Positions 19,201 through 26,856 of a DNA stretch of 42,480 nt are shown one piece after another. This DNA comes from Rhodobacter sp. (lineage in GTDB: Bacteria > Pseudomonadota > Alphaproteobacteria > Rhodobacterales > Rhodobacteraceae), in contig JAIXXB010000031.1 in the NCBI GenBank assembly GCA_027490955.1, positions 1 through 42,480 on the forward strand. Direction: 5' to 3'. Below the pieces are notes generated by a model. It was not told the DNA's origin and ran no database searches. It worked only from the letters and a program-made list of their open reading frames with translations. Within the stretch, counting starts at the first letter, position 1. Each line of letters starts with the position of its first letter. The position numbers and the translations under genes are program-made.

Positions 19201-22200
19201 CCGATGCCGCCAAACAGGCGGTCAACATCATCGCCACCATAAAGCGTATCGTTGCCCGCGCCGCCATTCACCGTGTCATTGCCCTGATCGCCAAACAACA
19301 GATCACCGCCGTTAGACGCCAGCGTATCGTTTCCAGCGTCCCCATAGATCAGATCAGTGCCAGAACCGCCGTAAATGGTATCGCGCCCGAAATCGCCGAA
19401 AAGACTGTCATTGTCCATCCCGCCATCAATGCGATCACCGTCAAAGCCGCCATAGACCAGATCAGCGTTAACACCAGTGACAATACGATCATCCCCTTCG
19501 CCGCCATAAACTATGTCCGCGCCAAAATAGCCCGTGATAGTATCGTTGCCAAGCCAGCCGTCTAGAAGATTTCCGTCGGCACCCATGCCAAAGATTTGGT
19601 CTGCACCCAGCCCGCCAAAAACGTGGTCGGTCACACCTGTGGCTGTGACATTAGAATCATCGCCCCTGCCGCTGACCAAGATATCGTCGCCAGACCCGCC
19701 AAAGATTGTGTCGGCATTATCGCCGCCATAGATCACATCTTGGCCATCTTCACCCAGCACTAGGTCATTGCTATTGCCCGCATAAATGCGGTCATCCCCC
19801 GCGCCGCCATAAAATGTATCGGCATTGGGCAGCGATCTTTCCTCCAAACTATCGATGCCCGCATCGCCGTACATTATGTCGTTGCCCGCACCGCCGTACA
19901 TCATGTCATTGCCCGCATCGCTGTACATCGTGTCATTGCCCGCACCGCCCAGCATACGATCATTGCCCGTGCGACCGTGCAGGGTGTCACTGCCATCGCC
20001 GCCGTCCAGCGTGTCATTGCCATCGCCGCCGTCCAACAAATCTACCGCGCCAAAGCCACTCAGCAGGTCATTGCCCGCGCCGCCATACATGGTCTCGTTC
20101 ACCGCGCCGCCGACTATGGTCTCGCCAAAGCTGGTGCCTGTAAAGATAGTCCCCGCATTCGTCACTTGCATTATACCAATATTCGCCATGCTGGTGACGC
20201 CATTGAGCGTGATGGTTGCCCCTCCAACCAGTGTCAGCACCATGTTTCCGCCTTGGATCGTGCTATTGGTGATGTCAGAAACGCCCGCTTCGCCGCCTTC
20301 AAACCTTAGAAAATCAACGCCAGCGGTAAAGTCATAGATCGTGTCTCTGGCGCTGCTTGCGGCGATGGTAAAGCCAAAGGTGTCTGACCCAAGCCCACCG
20401 TAAAGAGTATCAGACCCACTGCCGCCATACAGCAAATCATCGCCCGCCCCGCCATAGACGATGTCTGAATCATCGCCGCCATCCAGCAGATCATTGCCTG
20501 CGCCGCCGTCCAGCAAATCCAATCCGATAGATCCCGAAAGATTATCAGCGTCCTCGCCGCCATAAATGCGGTCGTTCATCCAGCCGCCCATGATGGTATC
20601 TGCGCCCGCATCGCCATAGATCGTATGGTTGCCGATAGAACCAGAAAACAACGCGCCGTTAATGCTATCCGCATCTGCGCCGCCATAGATCAGGCTCACC
20701 GCAGTGACCTCGATCCTGTCCATCCCAGAGCCGCCAAAAATCGTATGCGGGCTTTCCAAAGTCTGAAGTTCAGCGCGAATCGTGTCATCGCCCGCATTGC
20801 CGTGAACTACATTGTTCGACAGCGTGTCATTCAGGGTCGTCGAGCCGATCGTGATGACATCGTTGCCATCACCGCCATACAGCGTATCGTCGCCAATCTG
20901 TGCAACCATTGTGTCGTTGCCTGCCCCGCCGAAAAGAACGTCGGTGGCAAGACGACCATCGACATAGTCGTGATCACCCCCGCCATAGATCGTCTCAAAG
21001 CCTGCGCCGCCATAGACGATATCCAAACCTGCCCCGCCATCCAGAAACGACGTAGCAGCCCCGCTGGACCAGATCTGATCGTTGCCGTCCCCGCCAAAAA
21101 TGCGGTCGGCCACGCCTGCGAGGGCCGCCAATGAATCGTTCTCATTGCCGCCAGTCAGGGTGTCATCGCCCGCACCGCCGTTAACGGTGTCAGACCCCGC
21201 ACCGCCGTAGATTATGTCATCGCCATCGTCGCCATTCGCCACATCTGCGCCGTTGCCCGCATAGATGCGGTCCATATCCGCGCCGCCGTAAATCGTATCA
21301 GCATTGGACAGCGTATCATTCCCGCCCGCATCGCCGTAAATCGTATCATTGCCTGCGCCGCCCAGCAGGCGGTCATTGCCCGCGCGGCCATGCAATGTGT
21401 CGCTGCCATCACCGCCGTCCAGCGTGTCATTGCCATCACCGCCGTCCAGTGCATCAGCGCCACCAGCGCCATTAAGCACATCATTGCCGCCATCGCCGTA
21501 CAGCGTATCGTTCCGCGCCCCGCCTGCGATGGTGTTGCTTAGGCTACCGCCTGAAATAAAGTCGCCACCCGAGGTTTGCACCCCCACAATCACCGAATCG
21601 GCTGCGCCAGCCCCGTTCAGCCGCACTGTGCCATTGGCATTGGTATAAAGTAGCGCGCCTGCTGCGCCTGCAATCGTGGACATGCCCGCGCGCATGGCGT
21701 CTGTGGTCGCAAGCGATGCAACCGCCCCATCCAACATCAAGACATCGCCCTGCGCGGCTGAATAATCTGTCACTGTATCATTGCCAAAGGCAGAGTTGCT
21801 TGAAATCACAAACCGATCCGCCTCGGTGCCGCCCGTCAGGGTGTCATTGCCTGCGCCGCCCGTCAGCGTATCTGCGCCAGCCCCGCCCAGCAAAACCCCA
21901 TAGCCACGGCCATCGATCAGCATATCATTGCCAGCACCGCCGTCTAACGTCGAGGCACGGACAACCCCGTCATTGGTATAGCGAACCGAGGTGATGGTGT
22001 TTGGGCTGGCGCTGGCATTTTGCCACGAAATCACAAAGCCCGTCGGTGTTGCAACAACGGTTGGGTTGGTTGCGAGTAACCCAAACCCTTGCGGGTTGAC
22101 GATGAATTCGTCGGTAAAGGGCGTGTTGTCTGCGTTAAACACCCGCGCCACGATGTTGATCTTATCGGTGGGGATCCACCCTCCGCCCGTATAATCCGTA

Positions 22201-23345
22201 GATTGGGCTTCGTAGACCACCACAAACTTGCCATCTGCCAATACAGTGATCGAAGGGTTGCGTTCGTTCAGCGTTGCCAAAGCAAGGTTTTGCATAACCT
22301 GAAAATCGTTATAGGTCGTGCCCGTGGAATCAAACCTACGCCCATAAATCCCAAAAGCATCGTTGTTGCCGACTTGGCCATACAACAAATGTTCACTCGT
22401 CCAAACGGCGATGAAACCACCGTTGGCCGTTGCCGCAACGCTTGGCTGCGATTGATTCCAAAATGCATTTTGGTTCAGCAGAAACTGACCTGCGACTGGG
22501 CTGCCTGTTGCGGTGAAAACGCGGCCAAAAACATCTGATTTAGATGCACCTTCCGTGACCATCCCAATGCCTGCTTCATCTTCCCAAACGACAACAAAAT
22601 TGCCGTTCGACAGGGCCACCACCTGCGGCGCAAATTGGTTCATGTTCGTAGAGGTATTCACCAAAAAAGGGCCGCCCGACAGTGTCCCATTTGCAGCCAC
22701 AATCTGGCCACTGATCGCATTGCCCGAAGCATCGCCTGCTTGGCTGCTGTTGGTGTAAACCACAACATAGCCACCGCCAGAAAGGGCGGCAATCGAAGGT
22801 TGGAATTGTGACACCGACGCCGTGTTTGGTGTAATATTGATAATCTCAGAGCCGACGAGTGCATCCGTATAGCTGCGCGCCATGATGTTGGTTGCGGCTT
22901 GCGTTCCGCTTTCAGGGGAATCCCACGTGACCACAAAGCCGTCATTTGCCAGCGCGGTGACTGCGGGGCGCAGTTGGTTGCCAGTTGTTTGGCCAGCGTT
23001 GACCAGCAGTTCGGCCCCTACTTTTGCGCCCAACGCATCAAAGCGTTGCGCCCTGATGTCATAGCTTGTTTCATCAACCCACGTCAGCACATAACCGCCG
23101 CCAGACAGTTGCGCGCTGGCGGGAACAGTTTGCGCGCCAGTGGTGATTGTGCTGACCACCGCTTCGGTTCCAACCCGCGTCATTGGGTTAAACGGGCCTG
23201 TGGCGTTGATCGTATCATCGCCCAATCCGCCAATCAGCCGGTCAACCCCGCCGCCGCCGTAAATCACATCATTTCCTGCCAAACCATCGATAGTCTCGGC
23301 TGCGGCGGTGCCGTTCAGCGTGTCGTTCAGGGCGGTGCCGTCCAT
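16221..23345 (-). CDS. Giant RTX-repeat protein with propeller-like N-terminal domain
   Basis: Predicted type I-secreted calcium-binding surface or extracellular protein of about 2374 residues. After a short RTX block (about 1-48), residues about 60-465 hold repeated blades of the form GGGYVLTW, DGFVVTW, GGYVVVY, NFVVVWE, GGFIAVW, KFVVVYE, each followed by a GRxF-like strand, resembling a beta-propeller. About 1900 residues of RTX nonapeptides (GGAGNDTLYGG-type) follow. These are interrupted by serralysin-C-like modules near 515-590, 990-1060, 1485-1580 and at the C-terminus from about 2268 (FNVAQGDKLHLYW...), the last one the likely secretion signal. ATG 23345 has GGAG 8 bases upstream; a TTG four codons earlier is less likely. 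No T1SS genes adjoin it. It may act in adhesion, as a biofilm matrix protein or as a surface layer; the substrate is unknown. Confidence 0.9.
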   Translation of the reverse strand: MDGTALNDTLNGTAAAETIDGLAGNDVIYGGGGVDRLIGGLGDDTINATGPFNPMTRVGTEAVVSTITTGAQTVPASAQLSGGGYVLTWVDETSYDIRAQRFDALGAKVGAELLVNAGQTTGNQLRPAVTALANDGFVVTWDSPESGTQAATNIMARSYTDALVGSEIINITPNTASVSQFQPSIAALSGGGYVVVYTNSSQAGDASGNAISGQIVAANGTLSGGPFLVNTSTNMNQFAPQVVALSNGNFVVVWEDEAGIGMVTEGASKSDVFGRVFTATGSPVAGQFLLNQNAFWNQSQPSVAATANGGFIAVWTSEHLLYGQVGNNDAFGIYGRRFDSTGTTYNDFQVMQNLALATLNERNPSITVLADGKFVVVYEAQSTDYTGGGWIPTDKINIVARVFNADNTPFTDEFIVNPQGFGLLATNPTVVATPTGFVISWQNASASPNTITSVRYTNDGVVRASTLDGGAGNDMLIDGRGYGVLLGGAGADTLTGGAGNDTLTGGTEADRFVISSNSAFGNDTVTDYSAAQGDVLMLDGAVASLATTDAMRAGMSTIAGAAGALLYTNANGTVRLNGAGAADSVIVGVQTSGGDFISGGSLSNTIAGGARNDTLYGDGGNDVLNGAGGADALDGGDGNDTLDGGDGSDTLHGRAGNDRLLGGAGNDTIYGDAGGNDTLSNADTIYGGADMDRIYAGNGADVANGDDGDDIIYGGAGSDTVNGGAGDDTLTGGNENDSLAALAGVADRIFGGDGNDQIWSSGAATSFLDGGAGLDIVYGGAGFETIYGGGDHDYVDGRLATDVLFGGAGNDTMVAQIGDDTLYGGDGNDVITIGSTTLNDTLSNNVVHGNAGDDTIRAELQTLESPHTIFGGSGMDRIEVTAVSLIYGGADADSINGALFSGSIGNHTIYGDAGADTIMGGWMNDRIYGGEDADNLSGSIGLDLLDGGAGNDLLDGGDDSDIVYGGAGDDLLYGGSGSDTLYGGLGSDTFGFTIAASSARDTIYDFTAGVDFLRFEGGEAGVSDITNSTIQGGNMVLTLVGGATITLNGVTSMANIGIMQVTNAGTIFTGTSFGETIVGGAVNETMYGGAGNDLLSGFGAVDLLDGGDGNDTLDGGDGSDTLHGRTGNDRMLGGAGNDTMYSDAGNDMMYGGAGNDIMYGDAGIDSLEERSLPNADTFYGGAGDDRIYAGNSNDLVLGEDGQDVIYGGDNADTIFGGSGDDILVSGRGDDSNVTATGVTDHVFGGLGADQIFGMGADGNLLDGWLGNDTITGYFGADIVYGGEGDDRIVTGVNADLVYGGFDGDRIDGGMDNDSLFGDFGRDTIYGGSGTDLIYGDAGNDTLASNGGDLLFGDQGNDTVNGGAGNDTLYGGDDVDRLFGGIGDDVLRDGAGNDLAYGGEGSDTLIAGSNDDVLYGDAGNDVLNAATGSDTLYGGLGNDTLVGDASNAALHGDVGNDSLRGSSAADTLNGGAGSDDLSAGRGNDTITTGLDADIVHFARGDGNDLVTDFSLTQDRIRLDTSLMTSQQLENEFYAQFASTIVFSGGTNGTPLVIDFGGNDVLRLAGVTSAQAGQIVMEINGRLLGTTDGDDRFSGSANDDTIYGYSGADSINGGLGDDLINVAGGDGTDTVNGGGGDDTVFAGESAAVLAFGDAGNDVLTGHGFADSLYGGLGNDTVYGGAGHDLLYGDDGNDIIFDSTGQDTIYSGAGNDTITIIGRVPGDSNTIYGGAGADSITGGAVVFAEDGNDTIQLEVMAAWVDAGAGDDRLSTNTNATEATLLGGIGNDTLIAFSHRTQLEGGDGNDVLDATSNLSDIFDALLYGGAGNDLLRQSLGGNAYGGAGSDTIYGQEETTAFGDDGNDIIFSDAAFGGAGNDSITAQIAGLSYGGAGSDTLVGLGGSDTLYGDDTAAGALFGNDSLVGGGGDDDLFGGVGNDTLYGDTGDDHLFGEGGNDLIYAGAAVLSDRLYGGDGSDRLFATTHAALIYGDAGEDIITGGSSGDTLYGGAGHDTLFGGAGIDTIYGGAGNDSISLTEAERVFGDADNDTITGSTANDTIYGGDGRDSLSGGNGGDSVFGGADGDTINGADGTDILAGNAGGDLLYGGVGDDSLYGDEQIGSTFGDGADTVFGGEGNDYIVGGAFNDLLNGDAHGDTVMGGEGADTLSGGTGDDFLYGEAGIDLIYGGDGVDNIYLGDDSATGAAYGGNGDDYIAGSLGADLIYGDVGNDDLNGRDGRDTLTGGAGNDTLRGDTGSDLMLGGDGNDILFGGAGRDLDTLTGGLGADQFHFFFESMDPDRSSGSDTITDFNVAQGDKLHLYWNADSNITAADLQSIATINQAANSITLAFGTGDFAMSITIQGISNLQTLADNIVELNGILG
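19890..20035 (-). repeat. Internal duplication in the RTX gene, copy 2
   Basis: This stretch aligns without gaps to 21303-21448 at a constant offset of 1413 bases, and both copies contain the block cagcgtgtcattgccatc. Protein similarity extends beyond the listed bounds on the low-coordinate side (DRIYAGN in both). It indicates segmental duplication of a unit of about 470 residues, not merely the short nonapeptide period. Confidence 0.6.
21303..21448 (-). repeat. Internal duplication in the RTX gene, copy 1
   Basis: Partner of 19890-20035 (offset 1413 bases, no indel in the part compared). Both copies encode the LDGGDGNDTLDGGDGSD series followed by TLHGR and a GNDR motif. Confidence 0.6.
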
Positions 23346-23592
23346 CGGAAACTCCAATCAAAATATCGCAAAAATGGGCAGGTCTAGGCTGAGGAATTGC
23401 GCCGCATCGGGTTGGTTGCGGCACCAAACTGGCAAAAGGTTGAACTAACCTTTCGAGACAGTAATCACCAAAAGTATAAATGCAATCGTGATTTACCCCT
23501 TATCAGAATGTAAACCATGATTTTACACCCATAGGTATAAAACCGCCTGCGCCTTGCTGTGGGCGCTCGGTATGCTGTGTCAAAATTGGGGG
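23346..23592 (-). promoter_or_regulatory. AT-rich promoter region of the giant RTX gene with two palindromes
   Basis: This 247-base gap is much richer in AT than its surroundings. It contains AAAGGTT-N5-AACCTTT (23435-23453) and TGTAAA-N7-TTTACA (23509-23527), both perfect inverted repeats. TATAAA-like boxes lie at 23475 and 23536. They are probable regulator sites and promoter elements for the leftward RTX gene. The regulator is not identifiable from the sequence. Confidence 0.55.
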
Positions 23593-25152
23593 TTAGAATT
23601 GGGGGTTGGGGTGCGCCGATTGCGCTGTGCCGCGCTCTGACTTTTCCAAAATCTCGGCCAGAACAGTGGCGGCCAAGGTTTGCGGGTGGCGCGATGCGGT
23701 CTGTGATCCGATCGGGCCATGCAGGCGGTCAAGATCGGTTTGCGTCACACCCATGTCGCGCAGGGATTGGCTGCGCTGGGCGGCCACGCGGCGGCTGCCC
23801 TGTGCGCCGATATAAAAGGCAGGGCTTTGCAACGCGCGCTGCAAAATGGGCAATTCGCGGTCATGGTCGTGAAAGAATGTCACAATTGCCGTGCGGCTAT
23901 CGGCCTGCAAATCGGGCGCGGTGCCAGTGGCATAGGGCACAAAGCTGGCCGTGCATCCAGACTGCATGGTTGCGGCAAAGGTCGCCTCGGATGGGGTGAC
24001 CAGATGGTGGGCGATGCCCGCGCCCTGCGCCAGCCGTGCAAAGAAAACGGCCTCTGGGCCTTCGCCGTAGATATGCAGTTGCACCGCTGGTGAGAGGTCA
24101 ACCCAAAACGCATCCCCCTTCCAGCCTGTGGCACATGGCCCGTCCAGCGCCAGCCTGCCATTTTGGGAAAAACAAATCGAAAACACGGCCCGCCCGCTGC
24201 GTAATTTGGCGATTTGCGCCAAAATATTGGGGTCGGGGCGGGGGTATAGGGTTACCTCGATGCCGCCACCGCAGGGCAGGCGAATGTCGAAAAAGGGCGA
24301 TCCCGCGCCATAGCGCAGGCAATGAACTTGGCCATCGCGCAGCGCAGTGCGGGCATGCGTGGCAAGGTCGCCTTCGATGCAGCCATTGGTCAGGCCCCCT
24401 GCCGATGTGCCATCTGCGAAAAGACACATCATCGCGCCAGCGCTGCGGTAAGATGCCCCGCTTACGCGGGTCACCACGGCCAAGACCGCCTCGTTTGGGC
24501 GCAGCAAAGCTGCCTGCAGCGGGTCAAGCAGACTGGGATGTTCGCCCTGCATCAGCGCTTGGGCCGCGCGATCAGCATACCAATCTGCCCAGTCTTCGGG
24601 TGTGTCCAAATCCAGCGTGGCATGGCGTGCGGGCAATGGCACGGGTTTGACCAGCCCTTGGTGTTTTTGAATAATCTCGCGCGCGCCGACATCGCCCGCC
24701 ATTGTTTTAAGTTGCGGCAGAAGGGCGGCGGGAAAGACAACGGGATGGCCCAAGCTATCGCCTGAAGCGCCGCGCAAAATCGCATTTTGGTCAGCTTTGT
24801 GGGCGGTGATCATGCGGTTTAAATCATCTTGCGTAATCTCGGGCATATCGGCGGGCAGGATCATAAGGCCCGAGGCATCTTGCGCCATCTCAAGGCCAGC
24901 GCGGATGCTGGCCGACATCCCTTCGCCATGCGCGTGCAGAGGCAGGATCGATACGCCAAGCCCCGCCAAGGCGGCGCGGCGCAGGGGGTTGTCCTGCGGG
25001 ATGGTCACCAAAACCCTGCGCCCCGTTGCCACGGCTTGCAATGCGATGTGGCGCAGATGCGGCAGGCCAGAATGGCATAACAGCAGCTTATCCGCCCCGC
25101 GCATCCGCTGCGAAGCCCCCGCCGCCAAAACCAAGATCACCAGTTCCGTCAA
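23593..25152 (-). CDS. MobA-like nucleotidyltransferase fused to XdhC-type Mo-cofactor chaperone
   Basis: Two-domain protein of 519 residues. Residues 1-195 form a MobA/MocA-like NTP transferase (LAAGASQRM near 9-17, K22, PADMPEITQDD, HPVVFP), which would modify molybdopterin with a nucleotide. Residues about 215-505 form an XdhC/CoxI domain (RVSGASYRSAGAMM, GGLTNGCIEGDL, CGGGIEVTLYP, then a Rossmann-like half with IYGEGPEAVFF and FYIGAQGS). XdhC proteins bind the finished cofactor and deliver it to xanthine-dehydrogenase-family enzymes. The client here is probably the molybdenum hydroxylase encoded at 38519-42089. The start is TTG at 25152 with AAGG 9 bases upstream. The stop lies inside a short AATTGGGGGTT duplication (23584-23607). 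Fusions of these two domains occur elsewhere but are less common than separate proteins. Confidence 0.88.
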   Translation of the reverse strand: MTELVILVLAAGASQRMRGADKLLLCHSGLPHLRHIALQAVATGRRVLVTIPQDNPLRRAALAGLGVSILPLHAHGEGMSASIRAGLEMAQDASGLMILPADMPEITQDDLNRMITAHKADQNAILRGASGDSLGHPVVFPAALLPQLKTMAGDVGAREIIQKHQGLVKPVPLPARHATLDLDTPEDWADWYADRAAQALMQGEHPSLLDPLQAALLRPNEAVLAVVTRVSGASYRSAGAMMCLFADGTSAGGLTNGCIEGDLATHARTALRDGQVHCLRYGAGSPFFDIRLPCGGGIEVTLYPRPDPNILAQIAKLRSGRAVFSICFSQNGRLALDGPCATGWKGDAFWVDLSPAVQLHIYGEGPEAVFFARLAQGAGIAHHLVTPSEATFAATMQSGCTASFVPYATGTAPDLQADSRTAIVTFFHDHDRELPILQRALQSPAFYIGAQGSRRVAAQRSQSLRDMGVTQTDLDRLHGPIGSQTASRHPQTLAATVLAEILEKSERGTAQSAHPNPQF

Positions 25153-25237
25153 CAGTCTTGCCTTTCATGCCCCATCAATGCGGCCTTGGCCCGAACCTTT
25201 TCACCAACCTCTGGGCAAAAGCCTGCCCGTTTCGCAA

Positions 25238-25249
25238 CTTGCATGCAAC
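25238..25249. promoter_or_regulatory. Weak match to the island operator upstream of the MobA-XdhC gene
   Basis: CTTGCATGCAAC matches the TTAGYATRCWAA motif at 9 of 12 positions and contains a perfect 10-base palindrome. It lies 86 bases upstream of the MobA-XdhC start. Its membership of the regulon is tentative. Confidence 0.4.
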
Positions 25250-25374
25250 ATCGCATGCGCTGTGATGTTTCTGCATGGGCCGCGCTGTTTCGGCCAGCCA
25301 TCGGCATGGTATCTGGCATGGTATCTGGCAGGGCGGCCAAGCGCGATATCAACTACGTCTTGGTCAGGATCATG

Positions 25375-25397
25375 TTTGCATGCTAACATCATGCAAA
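25375..25397. promoter_or_regulatory. Island operator with extended inverted repeat, upstream of the membrane-protein gene
   Basis: TTTGCATGCTAA (25375-25386; TTAGCATGCAAA on the other strand) fits the 12-mer shared with the nicotinate-type genes. It is also half of a perfect inverted repeat, TTTGCATG-N7-CATGCAAA. It overlaps the probable -10 box of the gene starting at 25420, a repressor-like position. Confidence 0.6.
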
Positions 25398-25419
25398 ATG
25401 AATCGGAAAGGGTCAACAG

Positions 25420-26838
25420 ATGAATATTGCCTTGCGATTTGGCCTGCTGTGCTGCTGTGCGCTTTGGGCCAGTTTCCCTTTGCCTGCCTTGGCCCATGCC
25501 GCTGACGATGGATTTGTTTTGCTGTTGCCCACCAATATCTACATCCCTGCAGGCGTGGGGGCCTTTGCTGTGACGGCTTTGATTTTGATGTTTATGTCTG
25601 CGCGCAGCATCAAAAAACTATCCTCCACTTTGCCGCTGTCAGATGCGAGCGCGCCTGATTGGCTGGTGGTGCCTGTCAGCCTGCTCTCGACGGCTGTGTT
25701 TTTTGGGCTGCTGTATATCGGCTGGACGGGGCCGCATGACCCGCTGGTAAATCTTTTGCCCTTGATGATTTGGTCCAGCCTTTGGGCGGGGTTTGCCAGC
25801 TTGCATATGCTGGTTGGCGATTTGTGGCGATGGGTCAACCCATGGGCGGGGTTTTATCGGCTGATTGTGGGGGCGGGCACAGACCCGCTGTTAAAAATGC
25901 CTGCCGCGGTGGGCATTTGGCCTGCGCTTGTATTTTTCATCCTATTCGCAGGGTTTTCCATTGTTGATCCCGCCCCGACTGACCCCGAACGTTTGGCAAG
26001 GCTGGCGGCAGGCTATTGGTTGATCACCTTTGTGGGGATGGTTGTCTTTGGGCAAAAGCCATGGCTGGAACGCTGCGAATTCTTTTCGGTGTTTTTTGGG
26101 CTGTTGTCGCATGTGTCTTGGTTGCGCCTTTATCCCAAGGCGGAACTGGGCTTGCCAGGTTGGTCGGCGCTGAGCCTGCTGGCCGATACGCGGCTATCCG
26201 TGCCCATTTTTTGTATTGTGATGCTGGGCATCGGCAGTTTTGACGGATTGGCCGAAACCTTTTGGTGGTTGGCAAAGATTGGGGTCAACCCGCTGGATTT
26301 TGAAGGCAGATCCACCATTCTTTGGCAGTCTATCGGCGGGATCGCCTCCTCGATTGTGATTTTGCTGGCTGCATTTATGGCCACGGCTTGGCTGGGCTGC
26401 CTGCTGGCGGCGCGGTTCGGACAAGCGCGCGCATTTCCACTGCGGCAGGTCTTTGCCGCCTTGGCCTTTTCCACCATTCCCATTTTTCTGGGCTTTCATT
26501 TCGCCCATTTTCTGCCGACTTTCCTGACATGGTCGCAATACACGCTGCTGGCGCTGAACGATCCGCTGGCCATTGGCACTAACCTTTTCGGGCTAGAGGG
26601 GTTGCGCGTGCGCGTTGGCTTTTTGGCGCATATGCAAACTGTGCACGTGATTTGGTTAGTGCAAGGCGCGGTGATTGTCATCTCGCATATCATCGCGGTT
26701 GTCATTGCCCATACGGCGTTGCAAAGGGCCTATGGGCAGGGCAAGCAGGCGCTGTGGGCCGAATTGCCTGCGGCGGTTTTTCTGCTGGGCTATACGTGGT
26801 TTGGGCTGTGGCTGTTGGCCGCGGCGCGCGGCGCCTAG
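25420..26838 (+). CDS. Polytopic inner-membrane protein of unknown function
   Basis: Integral membrane protein of 472 residues. A cleavable-looking signal (about 1-27, ending ALAHA) is followed by roughly ten to twelve hydrophobic segments. Notable features are conserved-looking aromatic and His stretches: WVNPWAGFYRL, HVSWLRLYP, FHFAHFLPTFLTWSQY and HMQTVHVIWLVQGAVIVISHI. Some weakly similar proteins in actinobacteria carry the doubtful label 'fenitrothion hydrolase'; I would not transfer that name. ATG 25420 follows GGAAAGGG. It is convergent with the MarR gene (18-base gap) and has the island operator at its promoter. It may therefore act in uptake or electron transfer connected with N-heterocycle catabolism; that is inference from context. 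Confidence 0.8.
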   Translation: MNIALRFGLLCCCALWASFPLPALAHAADDGFVLLLPTNIYIPAGVGAFAVTALILMFMSARSIKKLSSTLPLSDASAPDWLVVPVSLLSTAVFFGLLYIGWTGPHDPLVNLLPLMIWSSLWAGFASLHMLVGDLWRWVNPWAGFYRLIVGAGTDPLLKMPAAVGIWPALVFFILFAGFSIVDPAPTDPERLARLAAGYWLITFVGMVVFGQKPWLERCEFFSVFFGLLSHVSWLRLYPKAELGLPGWSALSLLADTRLSVPIFCIVMLGIGSFDGLAETFWWLAKIGVNPLDFEGRSTILWQSIGGIASSIVILLAAFMATAWLGCLLAARFGQARAFPLRQVFAALAFSTIPIFLGFHFAHFLPTFLTWSQYTLLALNDPLAIGTNLFGLEGLRVRVGFLAHMQTVHVIWLVQGAVIVISHIIAVVIAHTALQRAYGQGKQALWAELPAAVFLLGYTWFGLWLLAAARGA

Positions 26839-26856
26839 GCTGCGGGCGGCATTGTG

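Larger units (their letters stand above)
25153..25419. promoter_or_regulatory. Divergent control region with palindromic operators
   Basis: It separates the MobA-XdhC gene (leftward) from the membrane-protein gene (rightward). It carries TTGCATGCAA (25239-25248), CGCATGCG (25252-25259), a 12-base tandem GCATGGTATCTG pair (25304-25327) and the operator at 25375-25397. A promoter-like TTGGTC (25360-25365) and TAACAT (25384-25389), 18 bases apart, would drive the rightward gene and overlaps the operator. Confidence 0.55.

Noticed and set aside
18303-19565. A long open frame on the + strand opposite the giant RTX gene
   Set aside because: It is the antisense shadow of the repeats. Its translation is rich in Ile, Ala and Cys runs with no recognisable domain, and it has no ribosome site.
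16300-23300. CRISPR-like or satellite array suggested by regular short repeats
   Set aside because: The periodicity is about 27 bases, degenerate, and stays in one reading frame encoding GGxGxD nonapeptides. There are no unique spacers between identical repeats.
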